A DNA stretch of 38,281 nucleotides from a virus. Of the stretch, positions 20,924 to 29,814 are shown piece after piece (the stretch's first letter is position 1; the number at the start of each line of letters is the position of its first letter). The translations under genes and the position numbers were made by a program. Where the stretch lies: positions 1 through 38,281 of IMG/VR virus record IMGVR_UViG_3300034101_000828. One strand, written 5' to 3'. The notes beneath the pieces are model-generated. The model did no database searches. It worked only from the letters and a program-made list of their open reading frames with translations, and was not told where the DNA came from.

Positions 20924-23476
20924 TTAGAACCGTAGAATCAACTTGAACTCTTCAAGCCGTTCGGGGTTGCGTGTAATTGCCCTGATATTGTCTATGTATA
21001 CAATTTCGCCACTATTAATCTGAAGGTCTGGTTCGGTTACATCTGCCCGAGTTATAGAAGGAATGTTGTTTGAAATGGGAATCTCGTCCACGGTCAGTAT
21101 GAAAACTGGCTGGCCGCTTTCACTTGTTCCAAATCCAAGTAGAATGCCTTCTTTTGTGGTGCTATCAAACAGATCAAATGATCTGTCCCACCCTCTAAGA
21201 GAAGTGAGTTCTAAACTAACTGCTTGCTCGGAAACAGATTGGGTAATCGTATAGTCCACCACAGACGCTGAACCTATCTTTCGGTACTCAGCGTTGGTTG
21301 TTCCTTCAGTACCTGTGATGAGTTCCAGTATATCAATAGTGCTGTCCAATGAAAGATAAGATACACCGCTGAGATCTGTTATACTTGGATTGTTGTTTAG
21401 GACTTTGGCATTTACCTTGTAGGTTTGAGTGTATGATGACCGGGTTATTGTCTCTCGTTGGGGATCCCCGCTAACAATACCGATGTTTGTTTCTCTAACT
21501 CCTGTACTACTGATGTTTGTGCCACTCCACACGCCAGAAAACTCATCCACTCCAGACACCTGTACGATTCTTTCGCCTTCCACAAACTCTCCGAGCGCGT
21601 TTACAGTTGCTCCGCGAAATCTTCCATTGACATTACTCAATATGAGATATCCGTCTGTTCCATCGGTTCCAACTTCCCAACTGGCAATTTTGCCAGTAGT
21701 CAATGAATTTACTCCGATCACAAACTTGCCAACATCGAAAGATTCAGAAGTGTATCCTAGCGTAGTAATGAAGTTGTCTTCTTCTTGAAAATGTGTGTAA
21801 GTCGGGCCTACCTCTTCCCCTTGATTATTCAATCCAACGATGGATAGGGTGGAATCGTTCTGAAAAACACTATCTCCTAGTGGTTCGATATACAGGTATC
21901 CTGTAGGATTTGGTCCTGTAATTGCTATGCAGCAATTCTCAGAAGACACCGCAACAGGGGGTATCCATCTAACCACTCTACCAGTTGCACCACTAATTGC
22001 TTGCTTTACCAGTTGTCCGTGAACATAATTTCCCGTATATGGATCGTATGTGTGTCTTCCTGCAATCCCATCGGTTGCCCAAAACTTGATTTTCACTACG
22101 ATTGTTCTTGGTTTAGTTATTCTGAGTTTGAATCCTTCTAAGTCTTCGGAGCCTGCATACTGGCCTGCATATGCCCCTCTTCCCAATTTTGGATTTCTGA
22201 TGATTCCGAACTGTCGGAAATTGTTCATTGCTGGCAAATTACCTGCTATACCTGCTCTGCTAGAAGAAGAAATCATAATCTCAGAAGCACCAAGTTCTGT
22301 GATTGCATCGGAACCGTGCCCGCCGCGCGGAGAAATGATTACCCTTGCAGCAGGCGCTCTTACAGAAACTGGTCCTATAACGACAGTTGCATTTGTATAG
22401 TTTTTACCTTCTCTTAGAATTTCTATTTGATCTATCTGATAAGTGTTGTTGCAGTCTGTTCCAGTAATTGCTTCCATCTTACAAAGTAATTCACAACCAA
22501 ATCCATCACCAAATACCTTTGCTGTTGGAACAATATCAAACCCTGTTCTATTTTCTCCTGAAGCAGATACTGGGCGGATAAGCGGTTCTCTGATGGTTAG
22601 TCCAAGTAGTCCTGCATATGGGGTGGCGGGTTGTCCCCATTCAGCAAATTGAATTTCGTAAATTTGTCCTGATCCCAAACCACTCTTAAAGTAGATACTG
22701 TATCCAACTAATCCACCCTCAGAGTTCAGATTTCCTCCAACCGGAAGTCCTGCAGGAGTAACCCAAACTTTTGTGTCACCTACTCTGGCAGGAATAGCAA
22801 CCAACTGATTCATGCCAATACTTGTGAGAGGAAATGAATCTCCTAGTGACGTAAGAATCACATGGTTAATTCCTCCATCTATTGCAGTTTTTTGAACAGC
22901 AAGTTGAAGTGATCTGACATTGCTAAGACCTCCTGCAAAGTTAAATCCATCTTCGATAAACTCTACTGGAATTCGTGTATCAGTCGCAAACTTGTAGTAC
23001 ATATCGTCAGGAATCTGATACATGAACTTCCATCGGTATCCATCGCTCGTGCAGAAGATACTTGTGCTTGTTGATGTTGGTTGCTCTAATGAAGGGTTTC
23101 CTCCTTCGTTAGAGATGCATTTGTACACTTTGTTTTCAGATGTGGTTACATAGAACTGTTTCGGACTATAAGGATTTGCCAAGTCAACTACATCATCGTA
23201 TTCTGTATAAACCGTTCCGCTTTGCCAAGGATTTCGAGGAATTACTAGACATACATCACTTCTACCAATACGAATGGCTCCAATCATATCAGTCCATATG
23301 TCTAGATCACTACGAACACAATCTATGACCAAATCTGGGCGATTTTCGTTACTCCATTGCGAGTTTTTGCCAAAGAACAGGAAGAATCTAGAATTAGAAA
23401 AAGAATCAAACTCATCTAGTACAGATTCTGCTAGGCTTGCACGAAACTTGTTGCGTATACGAGTATCAAATGCCAT
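20924..23476 (-). CDS. 8: Baseplate wedge protein, gp8-like, enlarged
   Basis: 850 aa against about 334 for T4 gp8. The first ~190 residues carry the gp8 pattern: RNKFRASLAESVLDEFDSF, FFLFFGKNSQWSNEN, LDIWTDMIGAIRIGRSDV, VIPRNPW, YKCISNEGG, GYRWKFMYQIPDD. Another structural region follows, rich in Gly and Tyr (ILREGKNYTNATVVIGP, ISPRGGHGSDA), of the kind seen in long phage wedge proteins. Position directly after gp6 and the gp7-position gene supports the call, because T4 has the order 6-7-8. AGAGGTAAT precedes the ATG at 23476. In T4, gp8 links gp7 and gp10 in the wedge; here the extra 500 residues may take over contacts of missing neighbours (inference). Confidence 0.82.
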   Translation of the reverse strand: MAFDTRIRNKFRASLAESVLDEFDSFSNSRFFLFFGKNSQWSNENRPDLVIDCVRSDLDIWTDMIGAIRIGRSDVCLVIPRNPWQSGTVYTEYDDVVDLANPYSPKQFYVTTSENKVYKCISNEGGNPSLEQPTSTSTSIFCTSDGYRWKFMYQIPDDMYYKFATDTRIPVEFIEDGFNFAGGLSNVRSLQLAVQKTAIDGGINHVILTSLGDSFPLTSIGMNQLVAIPARVGDTKVWVTPAGLPVGGNLNSEGGLVGYSIYFKSGLGSGQIYEIQFAEWGQPATPYAGLLGLTIREPLIRPVSASGENRTGFDIVPTAKVFGDGFGCELLCKMEAITGTDCNNTYQIDQIEILREGKNYTNATVVIGPVSVRAPAARVIISPRGGHGSDAITELGASEIMISSSSRAGIAGNLPAMNNFRQFGIIRNPKLGRGAYAGQYAGSEDLEGFKLRITKPRTIVVKIKFWATDGIAGRHTYDPYTGNYVHGQLVKQAISGATGRVVRWIPPVAVSSENCCIAITGPNPTGYLYIEPLGDSVFQNDSTLSIVGLNNQGEEVGPTYTHFQEEDNFITTLGYTSESFDVGKFVIGVNSLTTGKIASWEVGTDGTDGYLILSNVNGRFRGATVNALGEFVEGERIVQVSGVDEFSGVWSGTNISSTGVRETNIGIVSGDPQRETITRSSYTQTYKVNAKVLNNNPSITDLSGVSYLSLDSTIDILELITGTEGTTNAEYRKIGSASVVDYTITQSVSEQAVSLELTSLRGWDRSFDLFDSTTKEGILLGFGTSESGQPVFILTVDEIPISNNIPSITRADVTEPDLQINSGEIVYIDNIRAITRNPERLEEFKLILRF

Positions 23477-23493
23477 TGGTGTATTACCTCTGC

Positions 23494-25473
23494 TTATCTA
23501 GGTCTAAATCTAGAAACTGAATCGGTGTTATCGTTCTGTCCTTGGTCGGATATCTTGAAATTGGCAGAGTCTTCGAGGCCACCAATTTCCAAAGTTTCAT
23601 CAATTCTAACACCAAGGCCGGACACTTTTCCTGCAGCATACGATGCTTCTTCAGGAACAAAATCATCGGTTTCAAATCCATCAAACTTAGTAGATCCAGG
23701 CACAAACGAGTGGTAGTATCTTCCGTCAATCATGTGGAAAAAGTCGTTCAGTTTGATGTAAGAGAATCTAGTAAAGTCTGTGTTTCCGTCGATACAGATG
23801 CACGGAGATATGTTTGTGTATCCTCTACTGTTTGGATGACTGTACACGATCCAGTAATTCTGAGATAGACAGCACCCAGGACCAGTTCCCGTACAAAGTT
23901 CCCACGTTTCGTGTTTTGCTTGCAACTCTTCTGTACCTGTACACCCACCTGTTATGTTATTGCTTGTAACTTGATCGTAGTCTTGTGAATTGTGATCAGA
24001 GTCTAAGCACCAAATGTTATGTGTGCCTTGTATGAGTCCTTCTGATAAAGGATTTTGACCTGAATCGTGAGGATCAATTCCGTTTTCAACAGCAGTACCT
24101 AGTAATGGATTATATCCATACGGATACAAATCAACACCCTGACTGTTGTTTCTAAGATTTTCGTAGGTCTTGAATCGGTATGGTGTGTAGTGCCCGATGA
24201 TTGGATCTTCAAATGTGAGTACAAAGTTTTTGTCATCAATACGATATCCTGTAGTTCTATACAGATATTGTTGTGCAAAAACAGCCATTCCCGATGGGTG
24301 AATCAATTTTCGTATAGTGTTAATCCATCTATCTAATGATTCGTCTGTCTTTACCACATACGAGAAATCCTGATAGAACCTGTTATCTTGTAGTTTCTTT
24401 TTAGAAGATAGATGACCATCATCGTTACTATAGAATCCATAGTCTTCTACGACTGCACCAAATACTGGTGTTACCTCAGTACCTCTTCCACCCAGAGAAA
24501 TGATCTTTGCTTTCCATTCTTCAGGATTGTAATTTACTCCACCGTTTACGACTTTTATTCTCTTAACAGGACCTCTAGTGTCAATCTCTCCAGTTTTGGC
24601 AAAATATGGACTTTGAAGATAGTTAATTTCGCTCACAAGCCCAGATCCGCCGCTGCCTTCAGGAAATCCATAGTTGTTCTTTGGGTACAGCACAACTTCA
24701 TCGCCAATCCTATAAAGTCTCCACGATTGACCAATTTGTACATTTTCTTCTCCTGTATCACAGATATCAAATCCAGTAAGAACAGTATACGCAATTTCAG
24801 TTAGACTGGACGCATCCAACGAAGAATTAGTAATCTGTACTGGAGCATTTGGTGTAAACTTTCCAAATGGAGGCGATATGGTATATTCGGTTACTTCGTA
24901 ACCACCCTGTGCGTACTGGATGATATTCTTTATGTTTGCGTATGCCTTTAATACACCGTAACTATCTCTTTGCGAAATTGTTCCTCCGTTATACTGGAAC
25001 AATTTTCTACCATTTGTTGATGTGGTTTTGATTGTATAAAGAGTATTCCATTTGCCGTCTGAAAGCCTAAGAATATCAACCTTCGGTGAATACACCTCAG
25101 CATATGTGTTGAATAGAATCAAGAAAAGAAATCGATATGCCTTCTCGGTTCCTTTTGCCTTGTAAAACGCTCTGATATGTTTCATCAGTTTACGCTCATC
25201 CAAGACTGCACCTGTGGTTTGATCAAATGCCAACTGCTGTGGAAAGTGCTTCAGATACTCTTCTCTAAACAGACTGACAAACGAATCCAAACTGTTGTCG
25301 ATGTCTCTCTGATCTAGCAATGTCAGCGGAGAAAGTCTTCTTCCTTCTTCGTTGGTTTGCAACCACTCGAAATATGCTTCCATGAATGCAACAAACATTG
25401 GGTGATCTGCAGAGACAAACTCTGGAACTTGCCCAGCAACAAAGTGTTGTAGTTTGTTGTCGTATCCTTGCAT
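23494..25473 (-). CDS. Baseplate wedge / structural protein in the gp7 position
   Basis: 659 aa from the ATG at 25473, which lies six bases after GAGG; a TTG one codon upstream is less likely. The N-terminus (ADHPMFVAFMEAYFEWLQTN, FVSLFREEYLKHFP, LMKHIRAFYKAKGTEKAYRF, YSPKVDILRLSDGKW) is a conserved block of structural proteins in T4-like marine phages. IHPSGMAVFAQQY is another familiar segment. The C-terminal ~180 residues are rich in Cys (CLDSD, GPGCC, CICIDG). It sits exactly between gp6 and the gp8-like gene, where T4 has gene 7, which in T4 encodes the wedge centre. The gp7 equivalence is by synteny and is uncertain; the virion role is more secure. Confidence 0.68.
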   Translation of the reverse strand: MQGYDNKLQHFVAGQVPEFVSADHPMFVAFMEAYFEWLQTNEEGRRLSPLTLLDQRDIDNSLDSFVSLFREEYLKHFPQQLAFDQTTGAVLDERKLMKHIRAFYKAKGTEKAYRFLFLILFNTYAEVYSPKVDILRLSDGKWNTLYTIKTTSTNGRKLFQYNGGTISQRDSYGVLKAYANIKNIIQYAQGGYEVTEYTISPPFGKFTPNAPVQITNSSLDASSLTEIAYTVLTGFDICDTGEENVQIGQSWRLYRIGDEVVLYPKNNYGFPEGSGGSGLVSEINYLQSPYFAKTGEIDTRGPVKRIKVVNGGVNYNPEEWKAKIISLGGRGTEVTPVFGAVVEDYGFYSNDDGHLSSKKKLQDNRFYQDFSYVVKTDESLDRWINTIRKLIHPSGMAVFAQQYLYRTTGYRIDDKNFVLTFEDPIIGHYTPYRFKTYENLRNNSQGVDLYPYGYNPLLGTAVENGIDPHDSGQNPLSEGLIQGTHNIWCLDSDHNSQDYDQVTSNNITGGCTGTEELQAKHETWELCTGTGPGCCLSQNYWIVYSHPNSRGYTNISPCICIDGNTDFTRFSYIKLNDFFHMIDGRYYHSFVPGSTKFDGFETDDFVPEEASYAAGKVSGLGVRIDETLEIGGLEDSANFKISDQGQNDNTDSVSRFRPR

Positions 25474-25481
25474 CAATTACC

Positions 25482-27629
25482 TCAACACTTGGGATAACCT
25501 TTTGGAGTCGGAGAAGACTCTTTTGGTTTTGCGGCATTATTGGCATTACTTGTTTGTGTGTTTGTTGGTGTGGTAGTTGTAGATTGTTGTGTGGTCGGTG
25601 ATTGAAACTTTGGTTGATTTCTTGCTGAACTTGGTGAGTTCAGTCTACCCTCTGTGGAAAGTCTCACATCGATAAAGTTTGATGTTGGATCTGTATTGTC
25701 CATCACCAACAACTGATTTTTGTCTGCAACAATTTCCGCAAAGTTGCTTGGTTGCGCGCCAATTTTTAGAAAAGGATTGATGCCCGAAAGTCCTGCAACA
25801 TTTAGCGCAGGAAGATCGACTTGTCCTGATTCGTAGTTTATGGTGCCTGCTTTAGATTTCAGTACTCGGAAAGATTTCTCAGGCAATGATGTTGGGTTGG
25901 TAGAAATCGTAGAAGTTGGTGACGCAAGAGTTATTGGTGTAGTAATTCCTGATGCAGAACCTCCTGCCCCTGATGCAGATGCGCCCGGTACAGGCTCGTA
26001 AGTCACCACATTGATCTGTCCGTTTCCATCATCTCGCAGATACGCAACAGAGTACGGAGATGAGAAAGATGCCTTTGTGGCATCAAAATGCAAGAATCCG
26101 TTTGAAATTATGGTTTCGGGTTCTATAGGATTTGAGAAGTCTGTGGTATAGTTTGCGGCAACACCGTAGTTTGGAGAGATGCGCTTCTCTAGAGAGATTA
26201 CAGTTCCGCTTGCTTCTATACTAGTATCCGATGAGTCAATATTAGAAGAAAGTCTAGATGCTAGTAGGTTTCCACCAAATTTGCCAAGATTGCCGTTCAC
26301 ATACGAGTTCAGAGCATTCTTTACCACTTGCTTCACTTCGTTTGGAGTCTTGGTGGTTTTTGATGGATTCATCTTGATGGTGGTTTCAAATTTCAGATAG
26401 GTGTAATCAGGATCTACAATTTCGGGTGTTACTCCAACGATATTGAACTTCTTTAAGATACCTGTCTTGATTGCTTCTTTTTCTTGATTGGTGAGACTTA
26501 TTCCCCGTGATGGTTTGATAGACACAAATACTTTTCCATACACAGGTGGAGTATTGTCTTCTCCACCCCACACATAGATGCTATCCGCAAATGGATAATC
26601 TCTAGCAAGCATGAAACTGTAGTCTTCCACAGTAACTGCGCGATCTTGTGCCTGGAATCCTCTAGGAGCATAGTACTTGATGGAATCGATTCCTTCGCGC
26701 TCAGATCCTCCCAACGCCGGATCAATAGTGACTACATCGGGATCAGCAAAATCGCTAGCCTCTAAACTAAAGGATTGCACCGATTCGGTATCAGTCGCGC
26801 CTATGCCATTTGCCTCTGTTGGATCAGCAGAAGTAATCAAGTATTCCAGTACAACAATGTTTCCATTCTGCAATCCCTTGCCTGCAATATCGTCCCCAAA
26901 GTATACTTCGTACTTGGTGTTTTCTGTTTCTTGTACAAAGTAAACCTTGCTAGTAGGACTCAGTTGTAAGGGATCAGAAACAAGAGTCCAGTACTCATCG
27001 TATCCCGATATGTTCGTTACCGAAGCCTGTACTCTTACTTTGAGTGTGCTTAGGTCAATGTTTGATTCGGGAATGACAAATCGTTGGGATGGAGAATTTG
27101 TTCTGTCTACCACAAAGGTAGATACTGCCGGTCTACCTTCCACTATAGTTACTTCGGGTATCCAGTACTCCTGAACAATTCCATTCTCGTCATATGACTT
27201 GGGTTCAAACTTGTAAGTGTCGGTAGTTCTGAAAGAGAAACTAACTCCACCTCCAGTTGCCAAGAATGTACTGTATCTTGGTAAAAACTCACTAGCAATT
27301 CCACCATCACCGTCCGCGGCCACGGTTACAGAAACTTGCGCTCTAGCGCCTTTGTTTGATGTGGGTGTGTATCCTAATAGTTTTGAATGCGAAACTACAG
27401 AGTCGCGCACGGTTGCAGTATCCAAGAACATTTCATTGGCAACCATGTTGCTGTAGTAGTTGATGTAGTGAGTATTATACGCAAGCAAATCCAACAAGAT
27501 ACTCAACCCCGATCCGTCAAAGTTATAGTCTTTGAACTTGTCCTGAGAACTCAGGAATCGCTTCAGATTGTTTTTGATCTCGTAGAACTCTAGTCCGTCT
27601 ACTGCGATCTTGTTGTTTGCATCTGCCAT
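25482..27629 (-). CDS. 6: Baseplate wedge protein gp6
   Basis: 715 aa, near T4 gp6 (660). The diagnostic N-terminus is clear: NNLKRFLSSQDKFKDYNFDG, SGLSILLDLLAYNTHYINYY, NEMFLDTATVRDSVVSHSK, LLGYTPTS. The middle contains ALGGSEREGIDSIKYYAPRG and RAVTVEDYSFMLARDYPFAD, typical of the baseplate J / gp6 family. In T4, gp6 dimers form the inner baseplate ring and trigger sheath contraction. Coupled to gene 25 by a TAATG overlap. Odd feature: the last ~45 residues are a low-complexity Thr/Gln/Ser/Asn tail with TPTNTQT and ending SPTPKGYPKC, which I do not know from T4 gp6 and which echoes the Pro-Thr tracts of the fibre genes. Confidence 0.93.
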   Translation of the reverse strand: MADANNKIAVDGLEFYEIKNNLKRFLSSQDKFKDYNFDGSGLSILLDLLAYNTHYINYYSNMVANEMFLDTATVRDSVVSHSKLLGYTPTSNKGARAQVSVTVAADGDGGIASEFLPRYSTFLATGGGVSFSFRTTDTYKFEPKSYDENGIVQEYWIPEVTIVEGRPAVSTFVVDRTNSPSQRFVIPESNIDLSTLKVRVQASVTNISGYDEYWTLVSDPLQLSPTSKVYFVQETENTKYEVYFGDDIAGKGLQNGNIVVLEYLITSADPTEANGIGATDTESVQSFSLEASDFADPDVVTIDPALGGSEREGIDSIKYYAPRGFQAQDRAVTVEDYSFMLARDYPFADSIYVWGGEDNTPPVYGKVFVSIKPSRGISLTNQEKEAIKTGILKKFNIVGVTPEIVDPDYTYLKFETTIKMNPSKTTKTPNEVKQVVKNALNSYVNGNLGKFGGNLLASRLSSNIDSSDTSIEASGTVISLEKRISPNYGVAANYTTDFSNPIEPETIISNGFLHFDATKASFSSPYSVAYLRDDGNGQINVVTYEPVPGASASGAGGSASGITTPITLASPTSTISTNPTSLPEKSFRVLKSKAGTINYESGQVDLPALNVAGLSGINPFLKIGAQPSNFAEIVADKNQLLVMDNTDPTSNFIDVRLSTEGRLNSPSSARNQPKFQSPTTQQSTTTTPTNTQTSNANNAAKPKESSPTPKGYPKC

Positions 27630-28024
27630 TAGCGAAGCCTCTCTAGGTAAAACTGCGTTTCAGATACCTTTGATGTGTTTCTGATCTGAAATCGAATGGT
27701 TACTGTAAACCTGTTACGGTCGGGATCACCTTCAACAATCACATCTTGAAGCACTACACGAGGTTCGTATGACAATATGGCATCACGAATACCCTTTTCC
27801 AACCGAATCACCGTTAGATCTGTGAACGGTTCAAACAACATAGCAGTAACATTACCTTTTAGTTCAGGCAAAAAGGGTCGTTCATATGTATTCGTCAGGA
27901 TGATATTCTTAAGAGATCGCTTGATTGCACTTTCATCCTGTAGAACATTTATATCCCGTGTCACGGGATTTTTGACAAAGTTCAAATCAATATCTGTGAA
28001 CTTGTTTTGCGGGATGCTTGCCAT
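27629..28024 (-). CDS. 25: Baseplate wedge protein gp25
   Basis: 131 aa, the same size as T4 gp25 (132). The pattern DLNFVKNPVTRDINVLQDE, AIKRSLKNIILTNTYERPF, LPELKGNVTAMLFEPFTDL, then a beta-rich end (VTIRFQIRNT), is that of the gp25/GPW family conserved from phages to type VI secretion. In contractile systems this protein ties the wedge to the first sheath ring. AGGAG lies 7 bases upstream of the ATG. Its stop overlaps the start of gene 6 by one base. Confidence 0.95.
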   Translation of the reverse strand: MASIPQNKFTDIDLNFVKNPVTRDINVLQDESAIKRSLKNIILTNTYERPFLPELKGNVTAMLFEPFTDLTVIRLEKGIRDAILSYEPRVVLQDVIVEGDPDRNRFTVTIRFQIRNTSKVSETQFYLERLR

Positions 28025-28088
28025 GTATTCTCCTATTCATGTATGTATTAGCCAGAACACATATCACCCAAACCAAGGTTTCGCATTA

Positions 28089-29525
28089 TTACGGCGACGG
28101 TAGAGGTTCCAGGCCTCCTCCATCTTGAATTCCACCATCGCCCAATGGAAAAGAACTCGGAGTTGGAGTTGGGGTTGGTGGAGAGTACCATTCTGAATCG
28201 GAAGGTACTATTCCATCCTCTCCACCTTCTTCGTCTTCGTTAAAGTATCCACCGTCTAGGAACTCAGGAGTGGGGGTGGGGGCAACTAGCGTTAAGTTTC
28301 TTAGTCTTTCTTGTTCGTATCCAAGAGACATAGTTCTTGCATCAAGTTGCGATAATTTGGCCTGAATCATAGCAGCAGTAGCAGCGTCTATGGGCGGAGG
28401 AGTTGGAGTTGGAGTTCCTGTTACTATTCCTTGCAGAACCAATTCGTCGGGAACTGGTTCAAAGAACACTTCTTTTTCTTTGGTTTGGGAGTCATATGCC
28501 CTTTGTTTGCCAGATTCTGTCTGTGCAGCAGACGCTACTTCTGCTGCTCTCTGTTCTTTGTCTCGCTCAACATCAATTGCAGTAATTGCATCTCGTAAGT
28601 TATCACTACCTGTAAACTCTTCAAGCATTGCTCGCATAATACAATTTCCTCTACCATCACCGTTTACCATTGCTGCTAATGCCTGCCCGAGAGTGAACTT
28701 CTGAATATACGCTTCAGCCAAAGAAAACTGAGACAAATCAAGAGATACGATGTAGTTTAAATACTCAAAGAAACCAGCCAGTTCAGACAGCATCTGATCT
28801 AAATTGTCAAAAAACTCATCTATACTTAATCCACCTAGTAGAGCAGCAATATCATCGAGTGTAAACGGAAGAGATCCCGCAATTAGATCTAAAATGCTAC
28901 GCAAAATCTGTCCAACAGAGTCTCGGTTGCACAGCAGATTTTTCATCTGATCAACGATAATAGGTCCTTGAATGCTAGAGTTGAAGAATCCTGTAAAGTT
29001 GTCTTGGTCTGTGCCTTCCATTTGTTGTTTGGAAGAATCGTATGCACTTGCTATGCCCATCGTTCTTTGAAATGTTACAGGATCTCCTACACCACTTTGA
29101 TCATCTGTGTGTGATTTGAAAGCACTCATTTGAATTTGTTGGTTTGTAAGATTATCTGTGAAGGTTGGCTGAGAACCAAAAGAACTTTCTGCTCCGTACT
29201 GTAGAGTTCTTAGTTTACTGAGAAGATCGCCACCACCTACACCTGTTATTCTGTTATAGAAATTCTGTTGATCCGGGGTAACATCTGCAGATCCCGAAGT
29301 ACCATCGTATGCCCACGGTGGTATAGCACTCACTAAAGTCTTTAAGTCTTCAGAGCAAAGCAACCATTGTAAAACTCCTAATGCAGAAGCATTTTGAAAT
29401 ATCTGTCCCTTCATTATCTTGTCGATTAGGGACTTAACTGAATTAGAAAGCCTATCGGCATTGGGTAGGCATTTACCTACTGCTCGTTTGGTTATTTCTT
29501 TGGTTCTTTCAATTCCCTCTGCCAT
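28089..29525 (-). CDS. Unrecognised structural protein between the PAAR and gp25 genes
   Basis: 478 aa; I do not recognise a family. The first ~320 residues look alpha-helical (TKEITKRAVGKCLPNADRLS, LDDIAALLGGLSIDEFFDN, LDQMLSELAGFF). A charged helical stretch (VERDKEQRAAEVASAAQ) follows. The C-terminal ~100 residues contain three short Thr-Pro islands (TPTPTPPP, APTPTPEF, TPTPTPSS) separated by acidic or glycine-rich segments (NEDEEGGEDG). It starts 3 bases after the PAAR gene and is followed 65 bases later by gene 25, so it is probably part of the hub or wedge. No signal peptide or membrane helix is apparent. Confidence 0.75.
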   Translation of the reverse strand: MAEGIERTKEITKRAVGKCLPNADRLSNSVKSLIDKIMKGQIFQNASALGVLQWLLCSEDLKTLVSAIPPWAYDGTSGSADVTPDQQNFYNRITGVGGGDLLSKLRTLQYGAESSFGSQPTFTDNLTNQQIQMSAFKSHTDDQSGVGDPVTFQRTMGIASAYDSSKQQMEGTDQDNFTGFFNSSIQGPIIVDQMKNLLCNRDSVGQILRSILDLIAGSLPFTLDDIAALLGGLSIDEFFDNLDQMLSELAGFFEYLNYIVSLDLSQFSLAEAYIQKFTLGQALAAMVNGDGRGNCIMRAMLEEFTGSDNLRDAITAIDVERDKEQRAAEVASAAQTESGKQRAYDSQTKEKEVFFEPVPDELVLQGIVTGTPTPTPPPIDAATAAMIQAKLSQLDARTMSLGYEQERLRNLTLVAPTPTPEFLDGGYFNEDEEGGEDGIVPSDSEWYSPPTPTPTPSSFPLGDGGIQDGGGLEPLPSP

Positions 29526-29528
29526 GTA

Positions 29529-29813
29529 TTATCCTGCAAATACATTTCCACTACCTGTTTTGTTGCTAGACCCACACGATACTGAGTCTCCAACGCGAGC
29601 CATAGGTAATTTGTTTACGAACACAGTAGGAGAACCAGTTGCCTGAACTCCACCGTGGCATCCACCACAGCAATGTTTTTTCCACGGATCACCTACCCGA
29701 TGCACTCCTAGACTGTTAACAAAGACATTACTTGAAGCACCTGCATTTGGTCTAGAACCATAGCATCCGTGTCCTGTGCATAAATCCCCGAGTCTGTGTA
29801 CTGGCATTCCCAT
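29529..29813 (-). CDS. PAAR-domain spike tip protein
   Basis: 94 aa, almost entirely one PAAR domain. Repeated short segments (PVHRLGDLCTGHGCYGSRP, NVFVNSLGVHRVGDPWKKHC, CGGCHGGVQATGSPTVFVNK, MARVGDSVSCGSSNKTGSGN) end in VFAG. His and Cys residues (CTGHGC, HCCGGCH, SVSCG) are consistent with the metal site at the spike apex. PAAR proteins cap the trimeric gp5-type beta-helix and sharpen it for membrane piercing; the gene follows the gp5-like gene by one base, as expected for a partner. No effector extension is fused. The ATG at 29813 has no strong ribosome site, suggesting translational coupling to the preceding gene. Confidence 0.95.
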   Translation of the reverse strand: MGMPVHRLGDLCTGHGCYGSRPNAGASSNVFVNSLGVHRVGDPWKKHCCGGCHGGVQATGSPTVFVNKLPMARVGDSVSCGSSNKTGSGNVFAG

Positions 29814-29814
29814 G

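Noticed and set aside
27953-27973. Plus-strand terminator shape (ATCCCGTG/CACGGGAT then T-run) and an overlapping TATAAATG resembling a T4 late promoter on the minus strand
   Set aside because: Both lie in conserved codons of gene 25 (KNPVTRDIN), no plus-strand gene would use the terminator, and a single near match to TATAAATA is weak evidence.
28048-28086. 12-codon open frame between the 478-aa gene and gene 25
   Set aside because: Too short to support, with no clear ribosome site, although it starts close to the preceding stop codon.
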